Source of the DNA: Oceanobacillus senegalensis
GTDB lineage: Bacteria; Bacillota; Bacilli; Bacillales; Amphibacillaceae
DNA: 64,000 nt
Assembly: GCF_900176885.1 (NCBI RefSeq)
Contig: NZ_LT839648.1
Span: 1,453,049-1,517,048, forward strand
Reading direction: 5' to 3'
Every line of letters begins with the position of its first letter. Position 1 is the first letter of the stretch. The notes under the pieces are model-generated. The model made no database searches. It was not told the origin of the DNA and saw only the letters and a list, made by a program, of their open reading frames with translations. The position numbers and the translations under genes are program-made. Below, in pieces: positions 41,546-50,746 of the stretch.

Positions 41546-42271
41546 CTATAGTTCTTTCACTATCTCTTCATCTAAAATTGCCTTTCTCTTTTCCCAATCT
41601 GGCATAAGAGAATAGAGCATGTTGTAAAATTTATCACTATGATCATTATACTTAAAATGGATTAACTCATGTAAAATAACGTAATCAATACAGTGTTTAG
41701 GTGCTTTTATTAGATTTAAGTTGAGAAGGATAGTGTTTGTATCCAATAAAGCTGAACCCCAACGTGCTTTCATCACCTTCATATCAACGGAGGGTTTTTC
41801 TACCCCATACTTTTCGACTAAAGGAAACAGCTTGTTTAACGACTCCTGAAATGTTTTCCGAGCCTTTTCTCTATACCATTCATCTAATAACTTAGCCTTT
41901 TTCTTAACATTGTCTGTATCATTTACAAAAACATAGATAAAACCTCTAAAATATTTTACTACTTCTTCATCCTTAGATTTTTGTACACGCAACCGATATT
42001 GTTTACCTAAGTATTTATACGATTCTCCGCTGACATACTCACGTTCACTTTGTTTCTCTGGTAGCACACATTCAAAACTTTTTACGTGTTTACTAATCCA
42101 AGCACTCTTTTTCTTTACAAACTCATAAATAAAACTTAGCGGAACATCTTCTGCGGCCGAGACTTCTACTGTCATATCGGGTTTTATATTTAGATTTACG
42201 TTCTTAACCTTTTTTCTTTCCACTATAAAATAAATTGTTTTGTTTCCATATTGAACTTGATGTAGCTCCAT
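41546..42271 (-). CDS. YgjP/SprT-like metallopeptidase (M48-type) of the RM operon
   Basis: About 241 residues. The zinc site HELIHFKYNDHSDKFY (HExxH plus distal His) is near residue 205, after the family block LDTNTILLNLNLIKAPKHCI and MKARWGSA. YgjP-type proteins are regularly encoded beside type I restriction genes; their role is unknown (an accessory peptidase is often assumed). ATG at 42271 (MELHQVQ) with AAGGGTG upstream; a GTG three codons earlier is also open. It starts 11 bases after hsdR. Confidence 0.85.
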   Translation of the reverse strand: MELHQVQYGNKTIYFIVERKKVKNVNLNIKPDMTVEVSAAEDVPLSFIYEFVKKKSAWISKHVKSFECVLPEKQSEREYVSGESYKYLGKQYRLRVQKSKDEEVVKYFRGFIYVFVNDTDNVKKKAKLLDEWYREKARKTFQESLNKLFPLVEKYGVEKPSVDMKVMKARWGSALLDTNTILLNLNLIKAPKHCIDYVILHELIHFKYNDHSDKFYNMLYSLMPDWEKRKAILDEEIVKEL

Positions 42272-42282
42272 GCTGTTCACCC

Positions 42283-45200
42283 TTAATATCTTCTAAGAGC
42301 AACTGTTTTTATCTGCTCAATGATTTTATCGATTGTATCAAAATCCAAGTCCACGTTTTGCTCTTTAGAGAAATCGAATAATAGATCATCTAACTCTTGT
42401 GCAATACGATTATGGATTTCAATGTTATCATGCCAGTCTACTTTTTGGTGTTCTTTAATTATATTATCCATCTTTAAAGCCAAACCACCAAGGTTGTATT
42501 CTGCTGTTTCCTCTTTCACTTCACTCATAATGTCTTTTGTTACGCCATAGAATGCCTGTGCATTCCTATTCTCTTTGATTACGTCAGGGTAATCATCATC
42601 AGTTTCACCTTTACGGTAATCCTTCATGATATCCTTCATTCGGTTCAAATATTCTGCTTCTGATATGCGTTTATCTTTATATTCTTGTATAGCTTCCTGT
42701 ATTCTTTCAGAGAACTTTTTATAGTAAGCGGGGTTTTCATCCCATTTGGCACTTACACTTTTAGATAAGCGTGTACGAATCGCATCTGCTTTTGCCCGCT
42801 TAGAATCTAATCTCTCTAATTCTTCTTCAAACGCTTTTTCGTTCAATATATCAACAGGGTTTGTAATACGGATAACTTCTTCTGCAGAAATGTAGTTATC
42901 CATTAACTTCTGCATCTTAGCTTCGTATTCTTTATGGTCTATGGTGTCTGAATATCGTAATTTAACACTTTTGCGAAGCTCTTGATAAAACTTTAGGTCT
43001 TTCTTGTATTTTTGCAACTCTTCTTGTGACAAGGCGTTATAAATCTTCTCTGATTCTAATGCAATGCCAAGGTTGCGGCCGAACTTACTTAATGTATCAT
43101 AAAAGTCATTTCGCCTTTCTTCATCTTCAAGCCAAACTTCATATTCTTCGGTGTCCCGCTTGTTTTTGATAGGAGCAAAGATCTGTAATAGATCTGAATG
43201 GTTTTGACGCAATTGACCAATCACACTAATTACATCATGTATAGCACCTTCAATATCTTTAGGATCAAAGTTCTCTAATCCTGCCCCTGAATACATTTGC
43301 ATTGCTTCATCCAATTTTTCTAATAAGCCTCGGTAATCTACTATAAAACCATAGTCTTTACCTTCATAAAGACGATTAACCCTTGCAATTGCTTGTAAAA
43401 GCGTATGCTCCTTCATAGGTTTATCTACATAAAGAACTGTGGCTCTTGGGGCATCAAAACCAGTTAAGAGTTTATCAACAACAATCAATAAATCAATTTC
43501 ATCCCCATGAATGAATTCCTCTTTTATAGCATCTTCATAGGCTTCTGGCGTACCATATCGATCCATCATTCTCTTCCAAAAACGCTGTACTTTGTCCTTT
43601 GACTCTTCATCTACTGCTTCGTGTCCCTCTCTTTGATCAGGAGGAGAGACAACAACTGCACAGTTTATGTCTCCAAGTTCTTCAAAGGATTCTAAGTAAC
43701 GGATTGCTTCAATCTTGCTATTGGTTGCAAGCATCGCTTTGAATTGACTACCTTGTGTCTTGTAGTTATCCAAAAAATGTTGGTTAATATCAAAAGCAAT
43801 CATACTTATGCGTTGATTAGATGATGCTATTCTCTCAAACAAGCTCCACTTTTTCATAACATCATCTTTTTGCTCGTCATTCAAATTTCGAGTAATCATT
43901 TCAAGGCGGTTGTCAATTGCACGCTGATTTACTGATTGATCAACCATTTTCCCTTCATATAACAAAGGTACAATCGCTTTATCTCTAACGCCATCAGCAA
44001 TGGTATAAGTATGAATTAGTTTACCAAACTTAATCATGGTGCTTTTTTCTTTTTTCATTAAAGGCGTGCCTGTAAAACCAAGATAACACGCATTCGGGAA
44101 AACTTTTTTCATTTTGATGTGGAGTTCCCCATACTGCGTCCTATGGCTTTCATCTACCAGTACAAAGATGTCTCTTGAATCTACTGGTTTTTGTTTGGTA
44201 GATGCTGTGTCAAACTTATGCACCAAGGTCGTTACGATATCAGCATTATTATCATTTATTAAATCAACCAAATGACTACCCGTTGTTGCCCTGCTCGCTT
44301 TTAACCTTGTATGATTAAATGTCTTATGAATCTGTTTATCTAACTCTACTCTGTCTGTTACTACTACTACCTTTGGGTTATAATTTGCTAACTCGGACAT
44401 TATATATTTAGCTAACATAACCATTGTTAAACTTTTTCCAGATCCTTGCGTGTGCCAGATTACACCACTTTGTCGATTACCATTTTCATCACGTTCTTCA
44501 ATGGTTTTTAGAATCTCCTTAATAGCAAAATATTGCTGATAACGTGTGACCTTCTTTTGATCCTTGTCGAAAAGAGTAAAGAAACGAGTTAGTTCTAATA
44601 GACGCTCTGGGTAGAATAAAGAGATAATATTTTTATCTTGTGTTGTTGGTAAACGATCAATGACCGTCTTATCTAACCAAGATTGTAACCAATCTTCTTT
44701 TTCTTCTTTCCACACTGACCAAAACTTTTTTGGTGTGTTTGTAGTAGCATACTTTGTTTCATTTTTATTAGTTGACATTACAATTTGGACGAACTTGAAT
44801 AACTGAGGAGCATAATCTTTCCCTTGATTACGAACCATTTGACTTATTCCTTGTTCCATTGATATTGAAGCCTTCTTACATTCAATTACTACAAATGGAA
44901 TCCCATTTACAAACAAAACTATGTCGGGACGGACAGTTCCTCGGCCATCCATACGTTCAACTGAAAACTCCTCAACAACGTGAAACTCATTATTCTCAAA
45001 GTTTTCCCAATCAATGTACTGAATGGTAAAAGACTTTTTAGAACCGTCTGGGAGGAATTCTGTATATGATCGACCTAACATTAGCGTTTCAAATATTTTT
45101 TCATTTGTTTTGATTAGACCATTAGTCAGTGGTTCGTCTAAGTCACGAATAGACTGTTTAATGTTAGAGTCACTAAACTTATACAATTCACCTTTATACT

Positions 45201-45381
45201 CATAATCATTAAATGATTGGAGTTTTTCTTTCAAAATATCAATAAGAAGGACATTATATAAGCTACCACGCATTTGTTCTGACCTTTCTTGCGATAGATA
45301 TTGATATTCTAAATTCGTTAATAATTCAATTGCAGGATTTTGACTGATATAACGTTCATCAAAACTATTTATTCTTCTCAC
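42283..45381 (-). CDS. hsdR: Type I restriction enzyme, R subunit
   Basis: 1032 residues. The N-terminal PD-(D/E)xK nuclease is visible at RPDIVLFVNGIPFVVIECKK (about 153-172). The SF2 translocase follows: Walker A HTQGSGKS near 312, DEAD-box variant VDESHRTQ near 410, FTGTPLM, and motif VI ARVNRLYEGKDYG near 690; the helical C-terminus is rich in charged residues. The subunit cleaves unmodified DNA after translocation. It is downstream of hsdS by 36 bases. Complete length and intact motifs suggest function. Confidence 0.93.
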   Translation of the reverse strand: MRRINSFDERYISQNPAIELLTNLEYQYLSQERSEQMRGSLYNVLLIDILKEKLQSFNDYEYKGELYKFSDSNIKQSIRDLDEPLTNGLIKTNEKIFETLMLGRSYTEFLPDGSKKSFTIQYIDWENFENNEFHVVEEFSVERMDGRGTVRPDIVLFVNGIPFVVIECKKASISMEQGISQMVRNQGKDYAPQLFKFVQIVMSTNKNETKYATTNTPKKFWSVWKEEKEDWLQSWLDKTVIDRLPTTQDKNIISLFYPERLLELTRFFTLFDKDQKKVTRYQQYFAIKEILKTIEERDENGNRQSGVIWHTQGSGKSLTMVMLAKYIMSELANYNPKVVVVTDRVELDKQIHKTFNHTRLKASRATTGSHLVDLINDNNADIVTTLVHKFDTASTKQKPVDSRDIFVLVDESHRTQYGELHIKMKKVFPNACYLGFTGTPLMKKEKSTMIKFGKLIHTYTIADGVRDKAIVPLLYEGKMVDQSVNQRAIDNRLEMITRNLNDEQKDDVMKKWSLFERIASSNQRISMIAFDINQHFLDNYKTQGSQFKAMLATNSKIEAIRYLESFEELGDINCAVVVSPPDQREGHEAVDEESKDKVQRFWKRMMDRYGTPEAYEDAIKEEFIHGDEIDLLIVVDKLLTGFDAPRATVLYVDKPMKEHTLLQAIARVNRLYEGKDYGFIVDYRGLLEKLDEAMQMYSGAGLENFDPKDIEGAIHDVISVIGQLRQNHSDLLQIFAPIKNKRDTEEYEVWLEDEERRNDFYDTLSKFGRNLGIALESEKIYNALSQEELQKYKKDLKFYQELRKSVKLRYSDTIDHKEYEAKMQKLMDNYISAEEVIRITNPVDILNEKAFEEELERLDSKRAKADAIRTRLSKSVSAKWDENPAYYKKFSERIQEAIQEYKDKRISEAEYLNRMKDIMKDYRKGETDDDYPDVIKENRNAQAFYGVTKDIMSEVKEETAEYNLGGLALKMDNIIKEHQKVDWHDNIEIHNRIAQELDDLLFDFSKEQNVDLDFDTIDKIIEQIKTVALRRY

Positions 45382-45417
45382 TTTTGCACCTCCACTCTGT
45401 TAAAAGTAATAAGATTA

Positions 45418-46686
45418 TCACACCTTTACACGAACCTTCCCCGATAATAGCAATTGCATAAGACCTTTTTTCTGTTCTTTTAGATACTTCACTTGTTCTT
45501 CAATTAGTTTTATCTCTATGTCTGAATCAGACAAGACTTTTGCAATCGATTTTTGTTCATCTATAGAAGGTAATAAGACTTTTATTTTCATTACTTCATT
45601 TTTTGATATATTGAAACGGGTAGAGCCTTGTGCAAGGCTGTATGTCTTTCTTCTGAAATCATTACCTCTAAATAAATATCGTGCAAATTCTGGGATTAAT
45701 ATATCAAAGTTATTTAACCTGTAACCAAAACAAAAACTATTTAGATAAATTTCATCTACATCATCTAATAGTACAGAACTCATTCCCACTTCATCTGGCG
45801 TTTCGGAAGATGTTGTGAAAAATATATCTCCTCTTTTTGCAACATTTTGTTTTTCATCATTTCCGATTAAAACATAATCTACTTTGTCTATATTTATCTT
45901 TGAATCATCAAATATCGTCTTATATGGGATATATGGTTTCCCTTCACCAAAGTCACTTGCATTTTTACCTGACAATCCATTATAAGTTTTCCCTAAAAAA
46001 CCTAAACTAAATTCTTTCCATTCATTTTTAAAGTCTGGTATCCTTACATGCCCTTTTAGCAATTTTTGCATTAAGCCTTGCTTTTGTTCTTTCTTTTTTT
46101 CTATTAGAGATTCTTTCATACTAATTGCTTCATCCCATGTAGATAGAATGGAAGCAATTTTTTGTTGTTCTTTAAGTGGAGGTAGTAAAATTTTTATATT
46201 ACTCATATTTTTATGACCAACATGTGGCTGTCCACCAGAATTAAACATTCTCTGTAATTGATGCCAATAATAATTACTATTCAAAAAATACCAATAGAAA
46301 TTATTTTCAATTTGTGATTGTTCAACTGATATTTTAAACATATTATTGCTTAGAACACCCTCTGCACCTCTAAATGCTTTACCTCCTGTATTTCCAGTAT
46401 TAGCAACACATATATCTTCCGAATATACCTTATAATACTTATCGCTATCTTTTACAAATAACCTTTTGTTATCCGAAAAAAAGTCACTAATATATAAATA
46501 TCGAATGTAACCCCTTTTTTCTTTAGATATTTGCTGACTATGGGGAATTTGGTAACCTTGTTTAAATGAAGATACATCTTCTAATTTTTTCACACTCCAA
46601 TTAGAAGGAATTTTCTTTTGTTCATTTAACTTGTATCCATAGGGCAAATTATTCAAATAAGCTCCTTGTTCTTCGTTTGAAGTCAT
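45418..46686 (-). CDS. hsdS: Type I restriction enzyme, S (specificity) subunit
   Basis: 422 residues with two target recognition domains (about 25-165 and 225-375), each followed by a conserved helical spacer (PLKEQQKIASILSTWDEAIS near 170; PSIDEQKSIAKVLSDSDIEI near 380). The repeated KKEQKQGLMQKLL/LKEQKKGLMQLLL ends are typical of HsdS. It sets the bipartite DNA sequence recognised by the complex. Starts eight bases after hsdM. An additional half-length S-like gene precedes hsdM. Confidence 0.92.
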   Translation of the reverse strand: MTSNEEQGAYLNNLPYGYKLNEQKKIPSNWSVKKLEDVSSFKQGYQIPHSQQISKEKRGYIRYLYISDFFSDNKRLFVKDSDKYYKVYSEDICVANTGNTGGKAFRGAEGVLSNNMFKISVEQSQIENNFYWYFLNSNYYWHQLQRMFNSGGQPHVGHKNMSNIKILLPPLKEQQKIASILSTWDEAISMKESLIEKKKEQKQGLMQKLLKGHVRIPDFKNEWKEFSLGFLGKTYNGLSGKNASDFGEGKPYIPYKTIFDDSKINIDKVDYVLIGNDEKQNVAKRGDIFFTTSSETPDEVGMSSVLLDDVDEIYLNSFCFGYRLNNFDILIPEFARYLFRGNDFRRKTYSLAQGSTRFNISKNEVMKIKVLLPSIDEQKSIAKVLSDSDIEIKLIEEQVKYLKEQKKGLMQLLLSGKVRVKV

Positions 46687-46694
46687 ATTACCAC

Positions 46695-48224
46695 CTACAA
46701 TCCAAGATCTCTTAAATACTTGTCCATCTGTATTTCAATTTCTTCTATTTCTTGTTTTATACTTGTTATGTTTTCTTTTACACTATCCATATCTACAGGT
46801 TCTTCTTCTTCATAAGTATCTACATAACGAGGGATGTTTAAGTTAAAGTCATTATCCTTTATTTCCTCTAATGTTGCTACATAAGAATATTTTTCTTCAC
46901 TTCTTTTATCCTCATAGGTATCAACAATCTTCTTAATATCTTGCTCTCTTAATTTATTTTGATTTTTACCTCTTTCATAATTACCTTCACTCGATGCATC
47001 AATAAATAAAACATCCTTCGATTTTCGGTCTTTTTTTAAAACCATAATACATGCAGGTATTCCAGTTCCAAAAAATAACCCCTCAGGTAAGCCTATAATA
47101 GCATCAAGTAGATTCATTTCTATTATCTGTTGTCGAATTTTGCCCTCACTTGATCCTCGATAAAGAACTCCATGTGGGACAATCGTAGCCATTCTACCGT
47201 CTTCTGAAAGTGAGTAAAGCATGTGTTGAACAAAAGCATAATCTCCTTTAGATGACGGTGGTACTCCCCAATCAAATCTTTGAAAAGGGTCAAGGCTTGC
47301 TTCCATTTTAAATTTTTTATCATTAGTTCCTTCTCCTGCAAAACCCATAGCCCATTTGTCCAATGAAAATGGGGGATTTGCCACAATCGCCTGGAATTTC
47401 ATTAGCTTTTCATCTTCTAAATGTAATGGATTTGCTAAAGTATCCCCCCACTCTATCTTTGCATCATCTATTCCGTGGAGGTACATGTTCATCAACGCCA
47501 AAGAATGTGTTGCTCCGTTACGTTCCTGACCATATATTGCTACTTTTCTACTTGGAACCTGTTTTGCAACCTTAATTAACAAAGAACCTGAACCACATGT
47601 TGGATCATAGATTCGATCGTTTTCTTGCGGCCTTACTAATCGGGCTAATAGTTCTGATACCTCAGCAGGAGTGTAGAACTCCCCACCTTTCTTTCCTGCA
47701 TCTGATGCAAATTGTCCAATCATATATTGATATGCGTTACCTACTACATCCTCATTTCCTATTTGCGATGGCCTTAGAGATAGATTATTAAAATCATCTA
47801 ATAGAGAACGCAATATTGCATTTCGTTCTTTTGCCTTACCAAGAATGGATTCACTGTTAAAGTCAATATTACGAAATACGCCTCGAAGTTTCCCTGTATT
47901 TTCATTTTCGATTCTTTCCAATGCTTTATTTATAATTTCTCCTATTTCCGAGTCATTTCGTTTGCTATAAAGATAGTCAAATGTTGACTGTTCATCTAAT
48001 ACAAATCTTTCTCTTGATAACGCACGTTCAATACGGCGTTCATCACCATCATAACGTTTTGTATATTCTTCTAAATGCGCTTTATAAGTATCACTTAGAT
48101 ACTTGATAAATAACATTGTAAGAATGTAATCCTTATATGTACTTGAATCAATTTTCCCTCTAAATGTATCGGCCGCTTGCCATAATACATTATTGATCTG
48201 CTGTTGAGTTATTTTCTCTTCCAT
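46695..48224 (-). CDS. hsdM: Type I restriction enzyme, M (methyltransferase) subunit
   Basis: 509 residues. N-terminal helical domain (MEEKITQQQINNVLWQAADT), then the N6-adenine methyltransferase core: SAM-binding motif DPTCGSGSLLIK (207-218), catalytic NPPF (283-286), preceded by KKGGEFYTPAEVSELLARL. The C-terminal helices (NITSIKQEIEEIEIQMDKYL) contact HsdS. It methylates the recognition site in the host genome. It starts 11 bases after the half-S gene. Confidence 0.94.
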   Translation of the reverse strand: MEEKITQQQINNVLWQAADTFRGKIDSSTYKDYILTMLFIKYLSDTYKAHLEEYTKRYDGDERRIERALSRERFVLDEQSTFDYLYSKRNDSEIGEIINKALERIENENTGKLRGVFRNIDFNSESILGKAKERNAILRSLLDDFNNLSLRPSQIGNEDVVGNAYQYMIGQFASDAGKKGGEFYTPAEVSELLARLVRPQENDRIYDPTCGSGSLLIKVAKQVPSRKVAIYGQERNGATHSLALMNMYLHGIDDAKIEWGDTLANPLHLEDEKLMKFQAIVANPPFSLDKWAMGFAGEGTNDKKFKMEASLDPFQRFDWGVPPSSKGDYAFVQHMLYSLSEDGRMATIVPHGVLYRGSSEGKIRQQIIEMNLLDAIIGLPEGLFFGTGIPACIMVLKKDRKSKDVLFIDASSEGNYERGKNQNKLREQDIKKIVDTYEDKRSEEKYSYVATLEEIKDNDFNLNIPRYVDTYEEEEPVDMDSVKENITSIKQEIEEIEIQMDKYLRDLGL

Positions 48225-48235
48225 TTACTTTCCTC

Positions 48236-48817
48236 CTAATTCGTATCCTTTAATATTTGTCTGGAAATTCCTTTAAACCACACTTCTTTTTCCTCTAAAA
48301 GTCTCTTATACAGTAACTTTTCTTGCTGATGTAGCCTAAGTAGCTCTATGAATGCTTTTTGTTTTGATATCGTTGTCTTGACAACTGGTAATGCCTTTAA
48401 TACATTTTTGTTTGTACTCGGAATGCGACTACCAGATTGTGACCGTTCCAATTCTTTTTTTACTTCAAATGTGTTTAAATACCATGCAATATATTCTGGT
48501 AGATATTTATTTATATCTACTTTAATAATGGCAAAGTATGATGGTATTAACAACCCATTATGTTCTTTCCCAATATACACAGAAGTATTTGGATGACTTA
48601 GACGCATCAATACATCCCCTTCTTTTGTAAAGTAATGATCATCTAATTCATCATTACTATTAAATTCCTCAAAAGAATCAGTATTGATGATACCTTCATC
48701 TGTAACGTTTTTCAGGGAAAGGAGCCTATACTTAGCCTTAATATCATATTCATCCTTGGCCTTCTTCCTACTTAACACAAGACCTGTTTTTATCCTTGCT
48801 ATATCTCCAAGCTCCAT
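48236..48817 (-). CDS. Half-size HsdS-like specificity protein (single TRD)
   Basis: 193 residues with one target recognition domain (MELGDIARIKTGLVLSRKKA start, SGSRIPSTNKNVLKALPVVK block) and one helical spacer (ISKQKAFIELLRLHQQEKLL). A full HsdS has two. GGGAGGTG precedes the ATG at 48817, directly downstream of a good promoter; it is the first gene of the hsd operon, in front of hsdM, hsdS and hsdR. Half-S proteins can form dimers that act as a full S subunit, so it may offer a second specificity, or it may be a regulatory decoy. Confidence 0.8.
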   Translation of the reverse strand: MELGDIARIKTGLVLSRKKAKDEYDIKAKYRLLSLKNVTDEGIINTDSFEEFNSNDELDDHYFTKEGDVLMRLSHPNTSVYIGKEHNGLLIPSYFAIIKVDINKYLPEYIAWYLNTFEVKKELERSQSGSRIPSTNKNVLKALPVVKTTISKQKAFIELLRLHQQEKLLYKRLLEEKEVWFKGISRQILKDTN

Positions 48818-48870
48818 ATCACACCTCCCACATAAAATGTCAAATAGGGTATATAACATTTGTTAAATAC

Positions 48871-48900
48871 AGTATATGACTTTTTTAATATGGAAGTCAA
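48871..48900 (-). promoter_or_regulatory. SigA-type promoter of the hsd operon
   Basis: Minus strand: TTGACT (48895-48900), 18-base spacer, TATACT (48871-48876), 54 bases upstream of the half-S start. Downstream, AACATTTGTT (48856-48865) forms an imperfect palindrome that could be a repressor site. Confidence 0.65.
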
Positions 48901-48926
48901 CCAATCTCTTGTTATTTTTTCCAAAA

Positions 48927-48954
48927 ATAAAAAAAGCCCCCTGTACCGAGAGCT
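48927..48954 (-). terminator. Terminator after the ExQ protein gene
   Basis: Minus strand AGCTCTC, six-base loop, GGGGGCT (with G-U pairs), then seven T residues. It overlaps the stop of the upstream gene and separates it from the hsd promoter. Confidence 0.6.
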
Positions 48955-49918
48955 AACTAACAATATTAATACCATTCTGTTCATCTACAATCGGATCAAC
49001 GAGCAAGATTAATCGTTCAAAATGATCAATAATACTTGTTATACGTTTAAGCATATCGAAGTTTTCAGGATACGAAAAGATTATTTCATTTTGTTCCATA
49101 GCAAGCAGATTATACCTGACTTCTTTCTTTATGACCTGTAGTATTTTATTGTATATTTCTTGATGACGTTCATAGGATAACCTTAGTTTAAAGTAGCACC
49201 TTTCGTTTATATCTTTCAGACAAACAACATAGTCTAATCCTCCAACCCCCGCTCCAAAGACTATTTGGCGTTTGTTAAGGTTTGCTTTTGATCGATGTGC
49301 ATTCAAGAAATAAGGAACTCTTTCTTTTAGACATCTAATAAAATATTTATTTACTCCTTTGATTGTTGTTAGAGGTTCAAATATGTCATCCTTCAATTTG
49401 CTTTGAAAATCAGACGGAATAATCTCAATAGCTTTAAATAAAGTCAAAATCGGTAGACCAACCTTTTGATTTTTTATATTGTTCCATACTTCAACCTGAC
49501 CTTGCTTGTTAAGAACATCCAATTGAAAGAGACAACTGTTTGAAAGCAATACCATATAAAGATTGATAGGTTTAGCTACACTAAAATGTAGCAATTTGTA
49601 TAATTTATGCATGCATTCTTCCTCAAAATCTGTAGCAATCCATAATATTATTCCTTCATCTATTGCTTCAATAATATTTTTCACCTTTTCATAATGCCTT
49701 TTGTCTGCTTTGGATAACTGTGTTTCAATATAAACAGGAAGGTTATTCACACAATGATATCCATACATATCAATATACATTTTGTTTTCATTTGTATTTT
49801 CATACCGTTCTAATTCAACATGTCTATAATCGCCACCTAAAAATTGTGAAATTAAGGATGGATTCTGCTTTAGAATTATATTTAAGATGAACTCCTTCCT
49901 TGATCCTTTAATACTCAT
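48953..49918 (-). CDS. ExQ-motif nuclease-like protein (unknown role)
   Basis: 321 residues. MYIDMYGYHCVNNLPVYIET and IETQLSKADKRHYEKVKNII followed by EGIILWIATDFEEE resemble the N-terminal PD-(D/E)xK-like domain of NucS/DUF4268-type proteins, which has Asp, then ExQ and a following Lys (here D48, E62, Q64 and K68 or nearby), then a strand ending WIA. The C-terminal part (LNKRQIVFGAGVGGLDYVVC onward) is not recognised. GGGAGGAATGAC lies before the ATG. It is downstream of the XRE gene by 34 bases, so the two form an operon beside the RM genes. Nuclease activity is inferred. Confidence 0.55.
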   Translation of the reverse strand: MSIKGSRKEFILNIILKQNPSLISQFLGGDYRHVELERYENTNENKMYIDMYGYHCVNNLPVYIETQLSKADKRHYEKVKNIIEAIDEGIILWIATDFEEECMHKLYKLLHFSVAKPINLYMVLLSNSCLFQLDVLNKQGQVEVWNNIKNQKVGLPILTLFKAIEIIPSDFQSKLKDDIFEPLTTIKGVNKYFIRCLKERVPYFLNAHRSKANLNKRQIVFGAGVGGLDYVVCLKDINERCYFKLRLSYERHQEIYNKILQVIKKEVRYNLLAMEQNEIIFSYPENFDMLKRITSIIDHFERLILLVDPIVDEQNGINIVS

Positions 49919-49952
49919 GTCATTCCTCCCAAAATATAAAGAAAGAAGCTAT

Positions 49953-50441
49953 TTAAGCCCCTTTCCTTACCTCTTCATCATTATCCAATATTTCATGTAG
50001 TCTACGTATCATCTCCCCTAACTGGAAAAATTCTTTAAAATCACACCGCTTGTCCAACTTATTTGCAATCATGTCAATAATGTCAACAAAACATGTTTTG
50101 GCATCAATGGATACATTATTGATACCCCTTATTGAGAAATTGTTTTGTAGAAGTATTGCATCAACCGATTTAGTTTCCGCTTCTTTTTCTTCAACCGCAA
50201 TGTGTAGTAATTCCCACAAGTCAATCTCTAACGCCTCCGACAAAAGAATAAACAAACTGAATGTAGGATTTTTTCTCTCATATCTTTCTAAGCGGTTAAT
50301 GTAACTGGCACTTGAATCGATTTTTTCAGCCAATTCTTTCAAAGAATAGCCCTTCTTTTCCCTTGCTTGTTTAATCTTAACTGCAAATTTAGACGAGATT
50401 GCCCTCTCTTTCTTATCTACTGGTAGTCCTTTATTATTCAA
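49953..50441 (-). CDS. XRE-family helix-turn-helix regulator
   Basis: About 162 residues. The Cro/C1-type helix-turn-helix is at residues 22-80: REKKGYSLKELAEKIDSSAS, YINRLERYERKNPTFSLFIL. The remainder (100 residues) is helical and probably dimerises or senses a signal. TTG at 50439-50441 has AGGGAG nine bases away; another TTG three codons earlier touches it. A 16-base near-palindrome at 50464-50479 just upstream is the likely operator. First gene of a two-gene unit with the ExQ protein. Confidence 0.8.
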   Translation of the reverse strand: MNNKGLPVDKKERAISSKFAVKIKQAREKKGYSLKELAEKIDSSASYINRLERYERKNPTFSLFILLSEALEIDLWELLHIAVEEKEAETKSVDAILLQNNFSIRGINNVSIDAKTCFVDIIDMIANKLDKRCDFKEFFQLGEMIRRLHEILDNDEEVRKGA

Positions 50442-50463
50442 TACGTTCAACTCCCTTGTTATC

Positions 50464-50479
50464 TATCGCAATTACGATA
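50464..50479. promoter_or_regulatory. Candidate operator of the XRE regulator
   Basis: TATCGCAATTACGATA is a 16-base inverted repeat with one mismatched pair, 23 bases before the regulator's start codon. Such a site is typical for autoregulation. The rest of 50451-50690 has no gene. Confidence 0.45.
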
Positions 50480-50690
50480 CCTGTTTTTTATTGACTACTG
50501 TATTGTATTCTTTTACATCGAGTTCAATAACCGCCATTGTTAGGTTTATCCCCACTCGTTATAAAGAAACATAGCTATTTTCCCCAAAGACAAATACATG
50601 ATAAGATTTGCCTTTATACTACCAAATGTTTGTTCGACACTGTTTGAAATTCCATATAGTGTAAGAATTCTTTTTATTCTTTTTAGGCAA

Positions 50691-50729
50691 CAAAAACCCA
50701 CCATAAAGAAATTGTTCTAATTGGTGGGC
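50691..50729 (-). terminator. Terminator after the replication-like gene
   Basis: CCCACCA (50697-50703... read as the left arm) pairs with TGGTGGG (50722-50728); on the minus strand the stem is followed by TTTTTG. Confidence 0.75.
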
Positions 50730-50746
50730 CGCATTTTCTATCAGTT

